A stretch of DNA of 64,000 nt from Gigaspora margarita. Lineage: Eukaryota > Glomeromycota > Glomeromycetes > Diversisporales > Gigasporaceae. Below are positions 1-10,408 of this stretch, in pieces. Numbering within the stretch: the stretch's first letter is position 1; the number at the start of each line of letters is the position of its first letter. The stretch lies in contig WTPW01000422.1 of NCBI GenBank assembly GCA_009809945.1, forward strand, positions 154,657 to 218,656, in the 5' to 3' direction. Under the pieces are notes generated by a model, which was not told where the DNA came from, did not search any database, and saw nothing but the letters and a program-made list of their open reading frames with translations. Both the position numbers and the translations under genes were made by a program.

Positions 1-9
1 TTTTTTACC

Positions 10-250
10 CGGGGACGGTCAAAACATTATGTAATCATTAAAGATCTGTTAATCGTTATATATCGTTTCAAATAATTCTGATTATAATCGATTTATAGAT
101 AAATAACGATTTAATATAAAAATTTGATATATATCGATTTAGATATATATCAATTTTTATCCAATTAATCGATATATAATGATATTTTATAATCGATATA
201 AAACGATTAAGTGTTATATATCGATTAATATCTATATAAAAAATTTGCAG
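10..250. repeat. Long inverted repeat, left copy
   Basis: The block starting near GGGGACGGTCAAAACATTAT is repeated, inverted and with scattered mismatches, at about 49255-49510. Both copies are dominated by short TATATATCGAT-type palindromes. The outer end abuts a T-run here and an A-run at 49.5 kb. No coding sequence is visible. It could be two dispersed copies of one short element, or the termini of something about 49 kb long; dispersed copies are more likely because the content between them is a mosaic of unrelated insertions. Confidence 0.8.
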
Positions 251-744
251 ATGTTAATTAGTAAAATTTTATATATTATAAGATTTTACAGAATTTTATT
301 AATAAAATTTTATAAAATCTTATAATACACGATTTCTTATTAATTAATTCTAACTTTATACACTAAATAAACATGTTTGGCATCTAAACATACATCAAAT
401 TGTCAAAGTTATTTTTATTTACTTGAAATTTGGAGATAAATGCATAATTTTGGATTTTTGATCAAAAAAGTCCAAATTTTGACTATTTATTACTATAAAA
501 AACAAATAAGGTGAATTGGATATCTTAGCTGTTCTAATATATGAAATTTGTGAAATCAAAAAAAAAATAGTTTGCGAAATTGACAGTATTGATATATAAA
601 ATAGGATAGAACTTTGGATTGTAGGTAACACCTTATATTATTACTTTTCATTCTTAGGATGATCTTTCAATTATATTAAATTATAATAATAACATGTTTA
701 CTAAACATCAATCACAATCACATCAAGGAGATAAATGAGAATGA
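251..744. other. AT-rich stretch without recognised features
   Basis: Only short accidental open frames are present (for example 419-631 on the minus strand, low-complexity Ile/Ser/Phe). I see no domain, splice structure or repeat boundary here. Confidence 0.5.
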
Positions 745-890
745 TTCATACTATTACACACTACTGCACTAGCTATCATAAATAATACAACATAAAATTT
801 TTTTGGTTAAATTGCATTATATTGTACAACACTGGGTGTATTCTTTTTTTTTATTTTATTCATAAATAGTATAACATTAATATAAAAAAA
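745..890. repeat. Inverted dispersed repeat, left partner of 4805-4945
   Basis: The segment from CTATCATAAATAATACAACA through ACACTGGGTGTATTC reappears as its reverse complement at about 4805-4945 with scattered substitutions. The shared part is roughly 140 bp. The pair lies outside the non-autonomous hAT element at 3663-4757 and does not share its target duplication, so it belongs to a separate element family. Confidence 0.6.
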
Positions 891-1619
891 TCTTATGAAG
901 CATTAATAAGGTAAATTTTTAAGAAGTATGAGCTTTATTTAAAATCATATGTTGCATTATTTTTGCTTATTTTAAACACGACACAAACATAAAACAAAAT
1001 TTTTTTACATATAAAAAAAATTTTTTTTCTACTTCAATATTTTCAAAATAGTATATCCACCTTGTGTCTTGATTGTTTCACAAATTTGTTTTGGCATTGG
1101 GATGAAATCTAATGATTTGGCCCTCACTTTGATTTTCAACTGGTTACCTGAATCTTGCCTCAGGGATCTTTTTTACTTGAAATTAATCCAAAATTTCTCC
1201 AAGCTGATGGTCAATCTTGACCTACAAATATTTTAAAAATTAAGCTTAGAGGGTGGGCTATCTATTAAAAACCTTTGCTTAATTATTTATAAACTAATGT
1301 TTTATAACAATCATGTTATATTTGTTATAATTATCCTACTACCATATTATTTTAATAGCAAATTCATGATCTCAAATAGTTTCTATAGAATTTTAATGAA
1401 AAATATGTTAGTATAATTCAATCTTCATCACATAATCGACTTTGTAAAGGCTATAAATACTACAAAATATAATATAGTACTATATTCTTATGAATCTACT
1501 CCAAATCTTTGATGTAGAAGCAAAATAATAATTTCTCAAGGAGCTTTCTACAGTATAATTTACTATCAAACTCAAAATTTTTGAACTTTGGCTTGTCAGA
1601 CCAAATTAACTTAGATTAG
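891..1619. other. Intergenic, possible decayed coding remnant near 1065-1220
   Basis: Mostly AT-rich filler. On the minus strand around 1065-1220 the base composition is less skewed, and one frame is open apart from three stops with plausible protein-like composition. I could not assign it to a family. The rest shows nothing recognisable. Confidence 0.2.
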
Positions 1620-1621
1620 TA

Positions 1622-2365
1622 CAGTCAGACCTTTCTATAATCACAAGTTGGTCACGCCCTATTTTGGTGATTGTATAGAAGTGTGACTATAAATAAAATA
1701 CTTTGTTATAGTCACATGACCACAGGTCAATAAGTAATATATTTGTGCATATCTGAAATACTATTAAAAAATTTAAAATATTTGATAGTGATTACTTTTG
1801 ATCCAGTGGCCCAATTTGGATAAAATAACCACTAGAGTATTTTCTAAAGAGTATATAAATTGTCAAATCTAGTTAAAAAAAAATGCTAAGTTCATTAAGG
1901 ATTTTTTGCCTAGATATTTAAATTTAATCAATTCTTAAACAAGTAAAGTGACACAAATCCTTAAAGATCACAGGAGCCTGTGATTGGATTTTAACAATCT
2001 TGTGCTCATTAGAATCATCTCATCGAGATAAACATTTTGGTGGTTGTTTCATTTAAATCAGACTGCTGCATCAAAAGTGATTTGCTGTCAAACCTTTAAG
2101 ACTTTTTAATAGAATATTTTAAATAAACATGAATATAAATATTGGCCAATCAGATTTTTAATCCATATTTAGTCAAAATTGGTGACTATAAAGAGGGTTT
2201 TTATTAATAAAATTGATAAAAAAATCAAAATTTTTTTGTAATAGTGATTATAGGTGATTTTTGACTATAAGGAGGTTTTTTACTATATTTAAGTCCATTG
2301 CACAATATTGGGTGCTTATATAGAGGTGTGACTATATGGGGTGTGACTATTCAGAGGTCTGACTG
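1622..2365. mobile_element. Non-autonomous Tc1/mariner-type element (744 bp)
   Basis: Termini are inverted: the left end begins CAGTCAGACCTTTCTATAAT, and the reverse complement of the right end begins CAGTCAGACCTCTGAATAGT. Both are flanked by TA, the Tc1/mariner target duplication. Subterminal regions contain several GTGACTATA/TATAGTCAC motifs. No transposase frame is present, so it would need a transposase from elsewhere. Confidence 0.8.
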
Positions 2366-2535
2366 TACTTAATAGACTGATTTTTACAAATTCAAGCTAA
2401 CATTTTTGTCAATCTTCATATGGGCAAAGCTTTTTTCACTTATTCGTTAGTGCTAAACCATAGTTACTAAGTGTATGAACAATAATTTAAAGCAAATTAT
2501 TACATACTGTTTACTTTTTTTGGTAAGATCTACTT
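2366..2535. other. Short spacer
   Basis: AT-rich sequence between the mariner-type element and the retroposon target site; nothing recognised. Confidence 0.4.
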
Positions 2536-2551
2536 AAATAGTAATTAAATG

Positions 2552-3277
2552 AAGACCTGCGGGTCGATAGCATAGTGGTTACGCTCCCAGGTCCCCAAAC
2601 GTAAGGTCGCCGGTTCAAGCCCCACTAGGAACATTAATTCTACATGGAGTCACGAGACGGACAGGCTGAACCAGGGTGCTAGGACCACATGCAGGTTTAA
2701 AACCACATTTGGACGCTCTATGAAGATATGGCATATGAAAATTGGACCCCTAGTGAAGATCCAGACAAAAAAGGAAACAAAGAATACCTCCGGTAAAATT
2801 CCGGTAGAACAAAGAATACTTCCGGTAGAATTCCGGTTGAACAAAGAATACTCACGGTGAAATTCTGGTTGCAAGGTACAAACTCGGTGTTGACAACAAA
2901 ATTAGGCAAGTCCCACGAGGGATATCCGAACCTGATCCAAACTCTGAAGGGAGTACCTGGGGCAGACGAAAAATGGACCTATCAAGCATACCGGCGGAGT
3001 AAACTAACTCCTTAAAGCTGATATAGAAGACTTCGGTTGGGGCACTGGATGACGGACTGGCTGGACTCAGCCAGGGAAACCGGATGAAGGAGGATTAGGT
3101 AGGACAGACTTCGTAGGACAGAATTAAATAGGATAGTACAGTAATAAAAACAAAAATTGTAATTAAAAAAAAATGTAAGGGACCCGCCCCGGGTTCCGTG
3201 ACCAATAGATAATAAAAAGTGTGCCACTCTGCGCCCAGGGAGAAATAACTACCCTGGTTTTAAAAAAAAAAAAAAAA
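2552..3277 (+). mobile_element. tRNA-headed retroposon (long SINE), copy 1
   Basis: The 5' end is tRNA-like, with an A-box-like segment (TAGCATAGTGGTTACG, about 2568-2583) and a B-box (GGTTCAAGCCC, about 2613-2623), i.e. an internal RNA polymerase III promoter. The body is markedly GC-richer than its surroundings. It holds about three copies of a roughly 30-bp unit based on AACAAAGAATACT plus GGTAGAATTCCGGT near 2775-2880. It ends in a short hairpin (CCAGGG...CCCTGG) followed by a poly(A) tail. A perfect target duplication AAATAGTAATTAAATG lies at 2536-2551 and 3278-3293 (its leading As merge with the tail). At about 726 bp it is long for a SINE. Open frames inside it are accidental. Confidence 0.88.
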
Positions 3278-3293
3278 AAATAGTAATTAAATG

Positions 3294-3654
3294 GTAAAGG
3301 TAGGTGGCTTAATTCAAAATCCTTGCTTGAGTTGGTTCACTGCTGGCAGGTAAATGGCAAACCTTCACCAATTTTTTGCAAGCACAATATCTCAACCACT
3401 TTATTGGTGTAAAAAGCTTGAAAGAAATTAATATTATGTGTCCAGCTTACCACCCTTGTGGTACACAATTTTTGCGGCAACAAAGAAACTTGGCTCTTTT
3501 GAATTTTAAATTGTACGCATTTTTTTTGCTAGAATGTCATTTGAAGTTCTATTGTAGTATAATAATGCGCAAATGATAATAAATTTACTCCTTTGTTGCA
3601 CAATTGTCATCATTAAAAAATGATCAAAAATAATGCAACACGTGATTTGTGTTA
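3294..3654. other. Spacer without recognised gene
   Basis: A 66-codon open frame (3376-3576, plus strand) has no recognisable domain, and no splice sites or homologous neighbour support it. I do not call it a gene. Confidence 0.4.
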
Positions 3655-3662
3655 CATTTAAG

Positions 3663-4757
3663 TAATGTTGTTAGCTGAAATATGCTATTTAGTCAAAAAT
3701 TTAACACTTTAGTGTCTAAATATATTCGACATAGCATTATTTTTGTCAAAATGTCAAAATTCTAAATTTGACTAAATGTCTAAATATTTGACTAAATAGA
3801 TATTATATGACTAAATATCTAAATAAATAACATTATACAGTCTAACCTCCCAAAACTGATACATTTGGTAGATAAACTTTATATCAGTTTTCAATGCTTA
3901 TTTGGTATAAATTTTTATTTCAAGTTAAATCTTTTTTTTCAATATTAAAAAAGATATATATATTATAGTTGGCTTTTTGGTTTTAAATTATTTGAGCGAT
4001 AAAAATAAATTGTAATTTACATGACTAAATATTTACTTTATCGAATTCATCTATAAAGTCAACCTATTTTACTTTAAATTTTATTGTATTTAAAAGCTTA
4101 ATATCGTAATTATTACATAGGATCAAATTTATATATTTAATCGTTCTAATCGCTTTGATAATACATATTGTTTAGTTAAATAAATCGGGTAAAAAATTTT
4201 TTTAAAACTAATTATATAGAAATAGATTTTTTAAAGACTAAATTAAATAAATTAAGATAGTAAATAAAAGTATATCTCATATAAGATAAATTAACGCATA
4301 TTTCATACATTTCACAGAATTTTACAGGAGGGTCCCCAAAATTCCGGGTTGGATGCGTCGGATCTAGGTCGGCGTTTAGCCCAAATTGTTAGTAGGTTCT
4401 ATAGCAAAATTACCAGCTGGGCATTTTTTACTTAATGAATGGATATGATTTATTAGTAAAATTTTTTATTATCTTGAGGCAAAATTGATCAATTCCGATC
4501 CAGCCAACCATGATTCCGATGCACTCCGAAGTATTCCGACCCGGAATTTTGGGGACGCCCTTGTATGAGTTCATTGCACAACTTATAAGCACAAGATATA
4601 ATATTTATTTATTAATTAGCTAATTTAGACATTTCGACACTATTTAGAATTTCGACATAACTTTAGTATTTCGACATTACTTTAGAATTTCGACATACTA
4701 AATGTCGAAAGTCGAAATATTTCTACAAGCTTAAAATAATTTCGGCTAACAACACTA
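3663..4757. mobile_element. Non-autonomous hAT-type element (1095 bp) with nested MITE
   Basis: The left end reads TAATGTTGTTAGCTGAAAT, and the right end reverse-complemented reads TAGTGTTGTTAGCCGAAAT. Both are flanked by the 8-bp duplication CATTTAAG (3655-3662 and 4758-4765), the duplication length typical of hAT. The interior has repeated ATTTCGACAT / TTTAGTCAAA motifs near both ends and no transposase. It contains a mariner-type MITE (4325-4563) and, at 3838, the isolated left end of another TA-flanked element (CAGTCTAACCTCCC) whose right end I cannot find. Confidence 0.8.
4325..4563 (+). mobile_element. Mariner-type MITE (239 bp), copy 1
   Basis: Termini are inverted: CAGGAGGGTCCCCAAAATTC at the left and CAAGGGCGTCCCCAAAATTC as the reverse complement of the right. 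TA flanks each side (4323-4324, 4564-4565). It is relatively GC-rich. A second copy in inverse orientation is at 6055-6284. It sits inside the hAT-type element at 3663-4757, so it inserted later. Confidence 0.9.
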
Positions 4758-4804
4758 CATTTAAGCATATCTTTACATCGGCAATAATAATGACTATTAA
4801 AATT

Positions 4805-4945
4805 TTAATACCAAAATAAGGTACCATTTACGAGTAAAATAAAAAAAAGTAAAAGGATACACCCAGTTTTGCGTGATATAATGCGATTTAACCAAAAAAA
4901 ATTTTTTGTTGCATTATTTATGATCGCCAGCCAGTGTATTTGTTT
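4805..4945. repeat. Inverted dispersed repeat, right partner of 745-890
   Basis: Reverse complement of 745-890, centred on the ACACCCAG end and the GCATTATTTATGATCG end. Short open frames over it are accidental. Confidence 0.6.
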
Positions 4946-5220
4946 CACACAATGGTCAATTAAAATCGCTATAACACTTGAGCACAACAACAATCGCAAG
5001 TTAATTCTTCAAGTGTGCTGCTTGAGAACACCCACAATTGATTCAATAAGCTCAATTGTTATTTACAAATAAAAACCGATACACACAATGAACTACCTAA
5101 GCATTTATGCATGCATATATACATAATGCTCGCAAGTTCACAATGCAAAGTTAAACAGAAAATACCCATAAAAAACAAGATCTACAATCACGCCGACCAA
5201 TAACATACAAGAAATCGCGG
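4946..5220. other. Spacer without recognised features
   Basis: AT-rich sequence between a dispersed repeat and the putative LTR; nothing recognised. Confidence 0.4.
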
Positions 5221-5224
5221 ACGT

Positions 5225-6581
5225 TGTGAGAAGCGTCACCTGAAATACCGTTATTCTTTTCTTTTTCTTTCATATATATGTATTATCCTCTTTCGTTATA
5301 CTATTATCTACGTTTAAAGTATAGACCCCCTTGAGATTAGTATAAAGTACTATAGACCCTAGAAATATAGTACCGGTATGTCCCTACCCGCTTCAAACTT
5401 GATTCGACGATTTGAGGTAGTTGATATCTTAAAGATATCAAAGAAATTAAATATATCGGATATATTAGATATACTAAATATATTAAATATATCAAATATA
5501 TTTAATATATTTAGGATAGCAAAGATATCAGAGTATTAAATATATCAAAGATATCAAACATATTTAATTTAGAAAAACTTGTTAGTACTTGAAAATTTCG
5601 TAGCAGTAGCGTAACAAGCGCAGTAATATAAAAGTATAAATACGCGACCTTTTTTTGCTCAAATAAAACTAACTCAAGTGGAGTTCAAAAACCTTCGAAA
5701 TAAGAGTAGAAACGTTAGTAGTTGTTTCCCTTGAATTTTCCAATTGAAAGTAAACAAAGTTAAGACAAACTTAGCTTCGAATTTCGACATTTTCGTATCC
5801 CCAAAAATTCCCTATTGTATTAACCGCAATTTCGAGAGTATCGAAACCCGATTCTATCGACTAAAAGTACAGAAGTAGTAAAAGAATAAAAGGCTTAATT
5901 AGATCATTGATTACCTTATTTATCGTACAATTAACTACCCCGCAAATTAATTCCCGTCTCCGTAAACACGTGATATTATCTTCAAACCGGATCGGAAATT
6001 AAGTCAAGTCCCGATCGACGAACCCGATTATTCCAGTCCCGTGACAAACTCATACAGTGGTTCCCCAAAACTCCAGGTCGGAAGGCTTCGGAATGCATCG
6101 GAATCATGGTCGGCTGGATCGAGATTGATCAATTTTGCCCCAAGATCATAAAAAACTTTACTAATAGATCATATTCATTCATTATTAAGTAAAAAATGCC
6201 CAGCTGATAATTTTGCTATAGAACCTGCTAACAACTCCGACTTAGATCCGACGCATCCAACCCGCAATTTTGGGGACCCTCCTGTAAAATTCCCCGAGAC
6301 ATGTGAACAAAGTACCCGATCCATTTCAACCTAAAGGAAATAGGAAGATACTAAATTAGTGTCGATCTAAAAGAGAAAATACAATAAAAACTCCAAGCGA
6401 TACTTATCTCATTTTGGAAGTGCCGAAGCAAGACTCTAAACCCTAACTTTCGGACCAAGTCTACCAACGCCTCTTTCTTTGCCTACCCCGTTAGGATTTA
6501 AGCCTTGTGGGTTTATAGTATTAGTAATTTAGGATAGAATATTAGATATTTTATCGTTTAAGTATAACCTACACCCTCACA
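5225..6581. mobile_element. Probable solo LTR of a Ty3/gypsy-type element, carrying a MITE
   Basis: The segment begins TGTGAG and ends CTCACA, the short TG...CA inverted ends of an LTR. ACGT is directly repeated on both sides (5221-5224 and 6582-6585). Without the nested MITE it is about 1.1 kb. A TATA-like stretch (TATAAAAGTATAAATACGCG, near 5626-5645) lies in the first third, followed by AATAAA motifs. An AT-rich run of GATATC/ATATATT palindromes lies at 5440-5575. The sequence is less AT-rich than its surroundings and holds no gene. A matching second LTR was not found in the window, hence solo. The 4-bp duplication is short, so the call is tentative. Confidence 0.5.
6055..6284 (-). mobile_element. 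Mariner-type MITE (230 bp), copy 2
   Basis: Inverse copy of the MITE at 4325-4563. It begins CAGTGGTTCCCCAAAACTCC and ends ATTTTGGGGACCCTCCTG, flanked by TA on both sides. It sits inside the putative solo LTR. The two copies are about 1.5 kb apart in opposite orientation and can pair. Confidence 0.88.
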
Positions 6582-6585
6582 ACGT

Positions 6586-7779
6586 ACATCACCGAACATG
6601 GCTGTAAACCATATACTTCGCTTTGCTTCCGTGAACTGGTATATTGTTTTGATTTAAACAGTATCGCCAATCTCAATGTGCTATTTTAAAATATCGATTT
6701 ATTTCGATAAACCAAAGTAAAATTTTAATAAAGTTCATGAAATTTGCTCTGTCGGAGTAAATGATTGTTAACGTTTTTCGTGTAGCAAATTTTGTGTATT
6801 AATAATAATGTTTACAGGTGGTAATTTGCTAATTGAATTTATATACGGCTAATATAACAATGTATGTTCAAGAAATGACAAGAAAGTTCTATATTATTGC
6901 GTCATTCATCACATGGGGTAGAAATTGGCCAATAATATCATTTTACGTGACTTTTGATAATCAAAATTTCGTTTGAACTAATAATTTCAAAAAATCGCTT
7001 TCGAAAAATTTCTATGTCCCTGTAACCTGGTATACACTTTCTATTTGCTTAACTACATGCTTTTTGTCCTGGTTTTAAGAATAAATCTTCAAATGCGTTT
7101 TAATATCTTCAAACAATAAAATGAATCTTTTTATAATCTTCAATTGTTGAACAGCTTATTTAAAATAAAATCGGATTTGTCAGACGAATAATTTTTGAAG
7201 GCAAATAAAATTTTAAATTTAAGTTAATGCCCGAATTCAAAAAAAAATTTAAATAAATAAAATAAAATAATAAAAGCATTGTATTCATCAAAATTTTAAT
7301 TACTTTGCCTGTGATTTACTCAGGTGTGAATTATTTAGGGACGCACATGTACGTTATTTTGAACAAAATGTAGCTTTTAAGGGGATAAATTTTTGAAGAT
7401 GAAGCCATTTAATGTTATTTCGAGACTTTACAGTATATATAGAACGATATTTGTAGATTCCTAACTATTAGTTATAACAGTTATTTTAATTGCTATAAAA
7501 CAATCGAAATTAATTATTTAAAATAAAGCAATAAATATTTACTATACCATAATAATATTCAAATTGCTTTATTAAATATATTTGGCTATAATGTTCTAAA
7601 TATTAACTGCACGCAATTGATAGATCATACATGTAAATAATCGATATGCAAATATGATAAAAAAAATGCTAAATGTGATGTATAAATGCAAGATGTAAAA
7701 ACAAATGTTACAATGATTAAATATAAATAAATACAAAAATATATATATATTTAAAGACAGAAAATATATATATAAATAA
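6586..7779. other. Intergenic, 3' side of the spliced gene
   Basis: AT-rich sequence. I see no open frame longer than chance, no transposon ends and no domain. The part nearest 7780 would contain the 3' untranslated region of the minus-strand gene; the AT dinucleotide run near 7738-7775 is the only structure. Confidence 0.5.
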
Positions 7780-9261
7780 TTATGTTGAAAGACTTTTAAA
7801 AAAAGCTTGAGCTACATCTTGCTTTAATAAGCCCCCAGAATAACAAGTTTCAGTAAAATCATTCCAGTTAGAAGAATCTTGCTGTTTAACCTTAAATTTT
7901 GCGATTTTAACCATTTCAGAATGCCATGACCATGTATTCGAAAATTTCCAACAATACATTATGTTTAATAATTCATCCATTAATTCACGGAATTTAACAT
8001 AGCCTTTCATTGGAAAGCCCCAAGAAATAACACCATACTCTTTCATTAAATTGAAATCTTCTTCACATGTACACATGCTCATATAAAAATATAAAGCGCT
8101 GTGTACATACGCCGCTTTTCCGGACGTAATTTCATAAATTAAAAGATTTTTTAAAATTTTAAACCGGAATTCATCAAGCATAAGAGTAGTATAATAATAG
8201 GTTTTGTTCAGAGGATCCACATAACAGATGTATGCTCCATTAATGACACGTTTCATAGGAATCCTATGACGTACATATTCTTTAAATCCAAAAGGAGTAA
8301 TAAAACCAGCAATATGAGAAGCTTTATCGAATGATTTATATTGACCAGCAGCTTGACGGTATAAATTTTCGATAAAACTAACTTCATTATCAAAAGGTTG
8401 AATTGCGCCACCAGTTATTTGAAAAGGTGAAACACCACTAATAGCACTGTATTAAGAAAATAAATTTAGTTAGAAACAGTTTTGATTAATGACGAAAAAA
8501 AAGATTAAGATACATTACGCTTTTACATCGTTAGTCGGATCGTTATATCTATTTAATAGTTATTAGGAATTGTTGCATTTTTATGTTAATTAAAAGTTAA
8601 TTATGATAAATGTTATTTAAAATTTAATTAAAAATTAATCAAAAGTTAAAAATTAATAAACTTTTACAGTAACGATTAGTAAAGACGAACACATACAGTA
8701 TCAAATAAGGAATACATACGGATTAAAAGGTAATTTTAGTATGTCTTGAGTCTTTGTTAAGAAATCACCAATAAGAACACTACACGGTAGAGTTGTAAAA
8801 GGATTTGCAAGATCTAACAAAGCACTTCTATAATCCGACACAGCTGATACAGCTGATGTAAGGCGTTCATTGGGAACAGTAGACATACATCTACGGAATT
8901 GTAAAGAGTACACTAAAAATCGAGTTACCAATTGAATAGCTATTCCCGCAGCATAATCCTGATTCTCAGAAACAGAAATGGTGTCCAATTTTTGAACAAG
9001 GTCATTAACGTCATTCTCTTTTATAAGAGAAGGTAATAAAACTTTTTCATCTTCTAAACGTAATGAGAGTTGAGTCTCTTTATTATAAGGCAATATGTTC
9101 CCTTTATAAGATTTATCAATGTAATAGTGAAGTTTCAAATTTTCAACAGTTGGGATTTCTGGACATTTTTGCTCGTCAACTAGCATTAAGGCATTTAGAA
9201 AAGAGCTAACTAAACTACTTAACTCAATATCGGAAAGATCGAATACATAATTGTCAGACAT
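7780..9261 (-). CDS. Intact two-exon gene, 402 aa; possible endogenised partitivirus-like coat protein
   Basis: Two exons, complement(join(7780..8446, 8720..9261)), give 1209 nt or 402 residues plus stop without interruption. The intron (8447-8719, 273 bp) has a GTATGT donor, a CTAAC branch-point-like motif about 24 nt before the acceptor, and an ACAG acceptor. It splits a Pro codon (residue 181) and its removal restores one frame. The start at 9261 is the first ATG, preceded by a pyrimidine-rich leader ending TTTCAGA. The protein is soluble-looking, without signal peptide or membrane segments. It has a proline/glycine-rich join around residues 178-200 and an aromatic-rich C-terminal half (Trp/Tyr/Cys clusters about residues 290-370). 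I do not recognise a host enzyme family. Length and general layout remind me of partitivirus coat proteins, which are known to be endogenised in eukaryotes; this is from memory and untested. No polymerase gene lies nearby. Unlike the transposon genes here it has no premature stops. Confidence 0.8.
8447..8719 (-). other. Spliceosomal intron
   Basis: Donor GTATGT directly after the second base of a Pro codon, branch-point-like CTAAC, and acceptor AATACAG. Long for a fungal intron. The sequence is AT-rich with repeated TTAATTA-type words. Confidence 0.85.
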
Positions 9262-10408
9262 TCTGAAAGTAAAGAGTGTATGAGTGAAGATTATTAAAGT
9301 GTTAAAATGAGAGTAAAGTGTAAACTAATTGACGAGACAGAAAAGAAAACCGGTTTATCAATCGTGTAAAGAAAAGCTAATTAAAATTAGGTTGGCCAAA
9401 ATAAAGTATCTTAAAAGAGTAATTCAATGAGGTGACACCAATTTAATGTTTAATGTCATAAATCTTGAATAACCAATCAAAGTTTACGTACGTATTACTG
9501 TGCAAGTTTGTACATATGTAAATTCAATAATGATTAAATTTCCTGAACAAAGAATAATTAAATTGTGTGATATCGGAAAATTTTCAAATTGCGCAATTTT
9601 AAATTATAAACATTCTTACATTCTTATATCGAATGAATACAAATCACAATAAAAATTTCCTAATTGAGGGAATAAAAATATACTTGTTATACTTGCGAAG
9701 ATCAAAGTTGCACAAGGAACTTATAGTATTCTTGAAATATATCTGTCGTAGGTGGGAATGGAATTTAAGTGGATTTGGAATTTCCTAGTTAAATTAGTGT
9801 TAAAGTTATGGTTAGGTTGTACATGTGATAAAATCAACCCCCAAATGGTGTATATATACACAACATATTCACGTTGCTTTTTATTGATATTAGGAATTTT
9901 GAAAGTGCTAGTGATGCATCCTTTAATATGCTAATAAAAAAATATATTAAACTACGTTTACTTTGTTTGTATTGACCACTCTTAACAGTTGTGAACGAAA
10001 AAAAGCGCCTCAATTTTCATAAATGCTGAATCTTGAAATGAAGATTGTAAGTTAATATTTTAAGCATTTGCCCTATAAAAAATTTTAAACGAACATATTC
10101 AGATTATATTCTGGGTAGGCTGAATTTATTCCGATTGTATTCCGAACTGAAATTTATATAATCTAAAACAAAAACTTCAATATCGATATTGTCCCGGAAA
10201 TTTCTTGGAATATTTTTTTAAATCGGTTATAATCCGAGAATCGTAAAAATATTCAGGAAATTTTTTAATTAAAATTTATACTTAATATTCGATAGTGTTA
10301 GTTATTGTAATAAATATGTTCAAGTCTTGTATTAGATAAGCTAAAACTATTTCAATTATAAAAATCGTTACTTTATGTATTATAAGATAAAACCAAATGT
10401 TCTGAATT
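9262..10408. other. Intergenic, includes the likely promoter of the spliced gene
   Basis: The first 80 bases upstream of the start codon (minus strand) are pyrimidine-rich and would form the leader. No TATA box can be placed with certainty. A 60-codon open frame at 9752-9934 (plus) has no support. The rest is AT-rich and unassigned. Confidence 0.4.

Noticed and set aside
2561..2640. Genuine tRNA gene
   Set aside because: The tRNA-like sequence is the head of a retroposon with poly(A) tail and target duplication, and does not form a convincing complete cloverleaf. The same applies to 44330 and 15000.
5440..5575. Replication origin from the AT-rich palindromes
   Set aside because: ATATC palindromes alone are not evidence in a genome this AT-rich, and the region lies inside a probable LTR.
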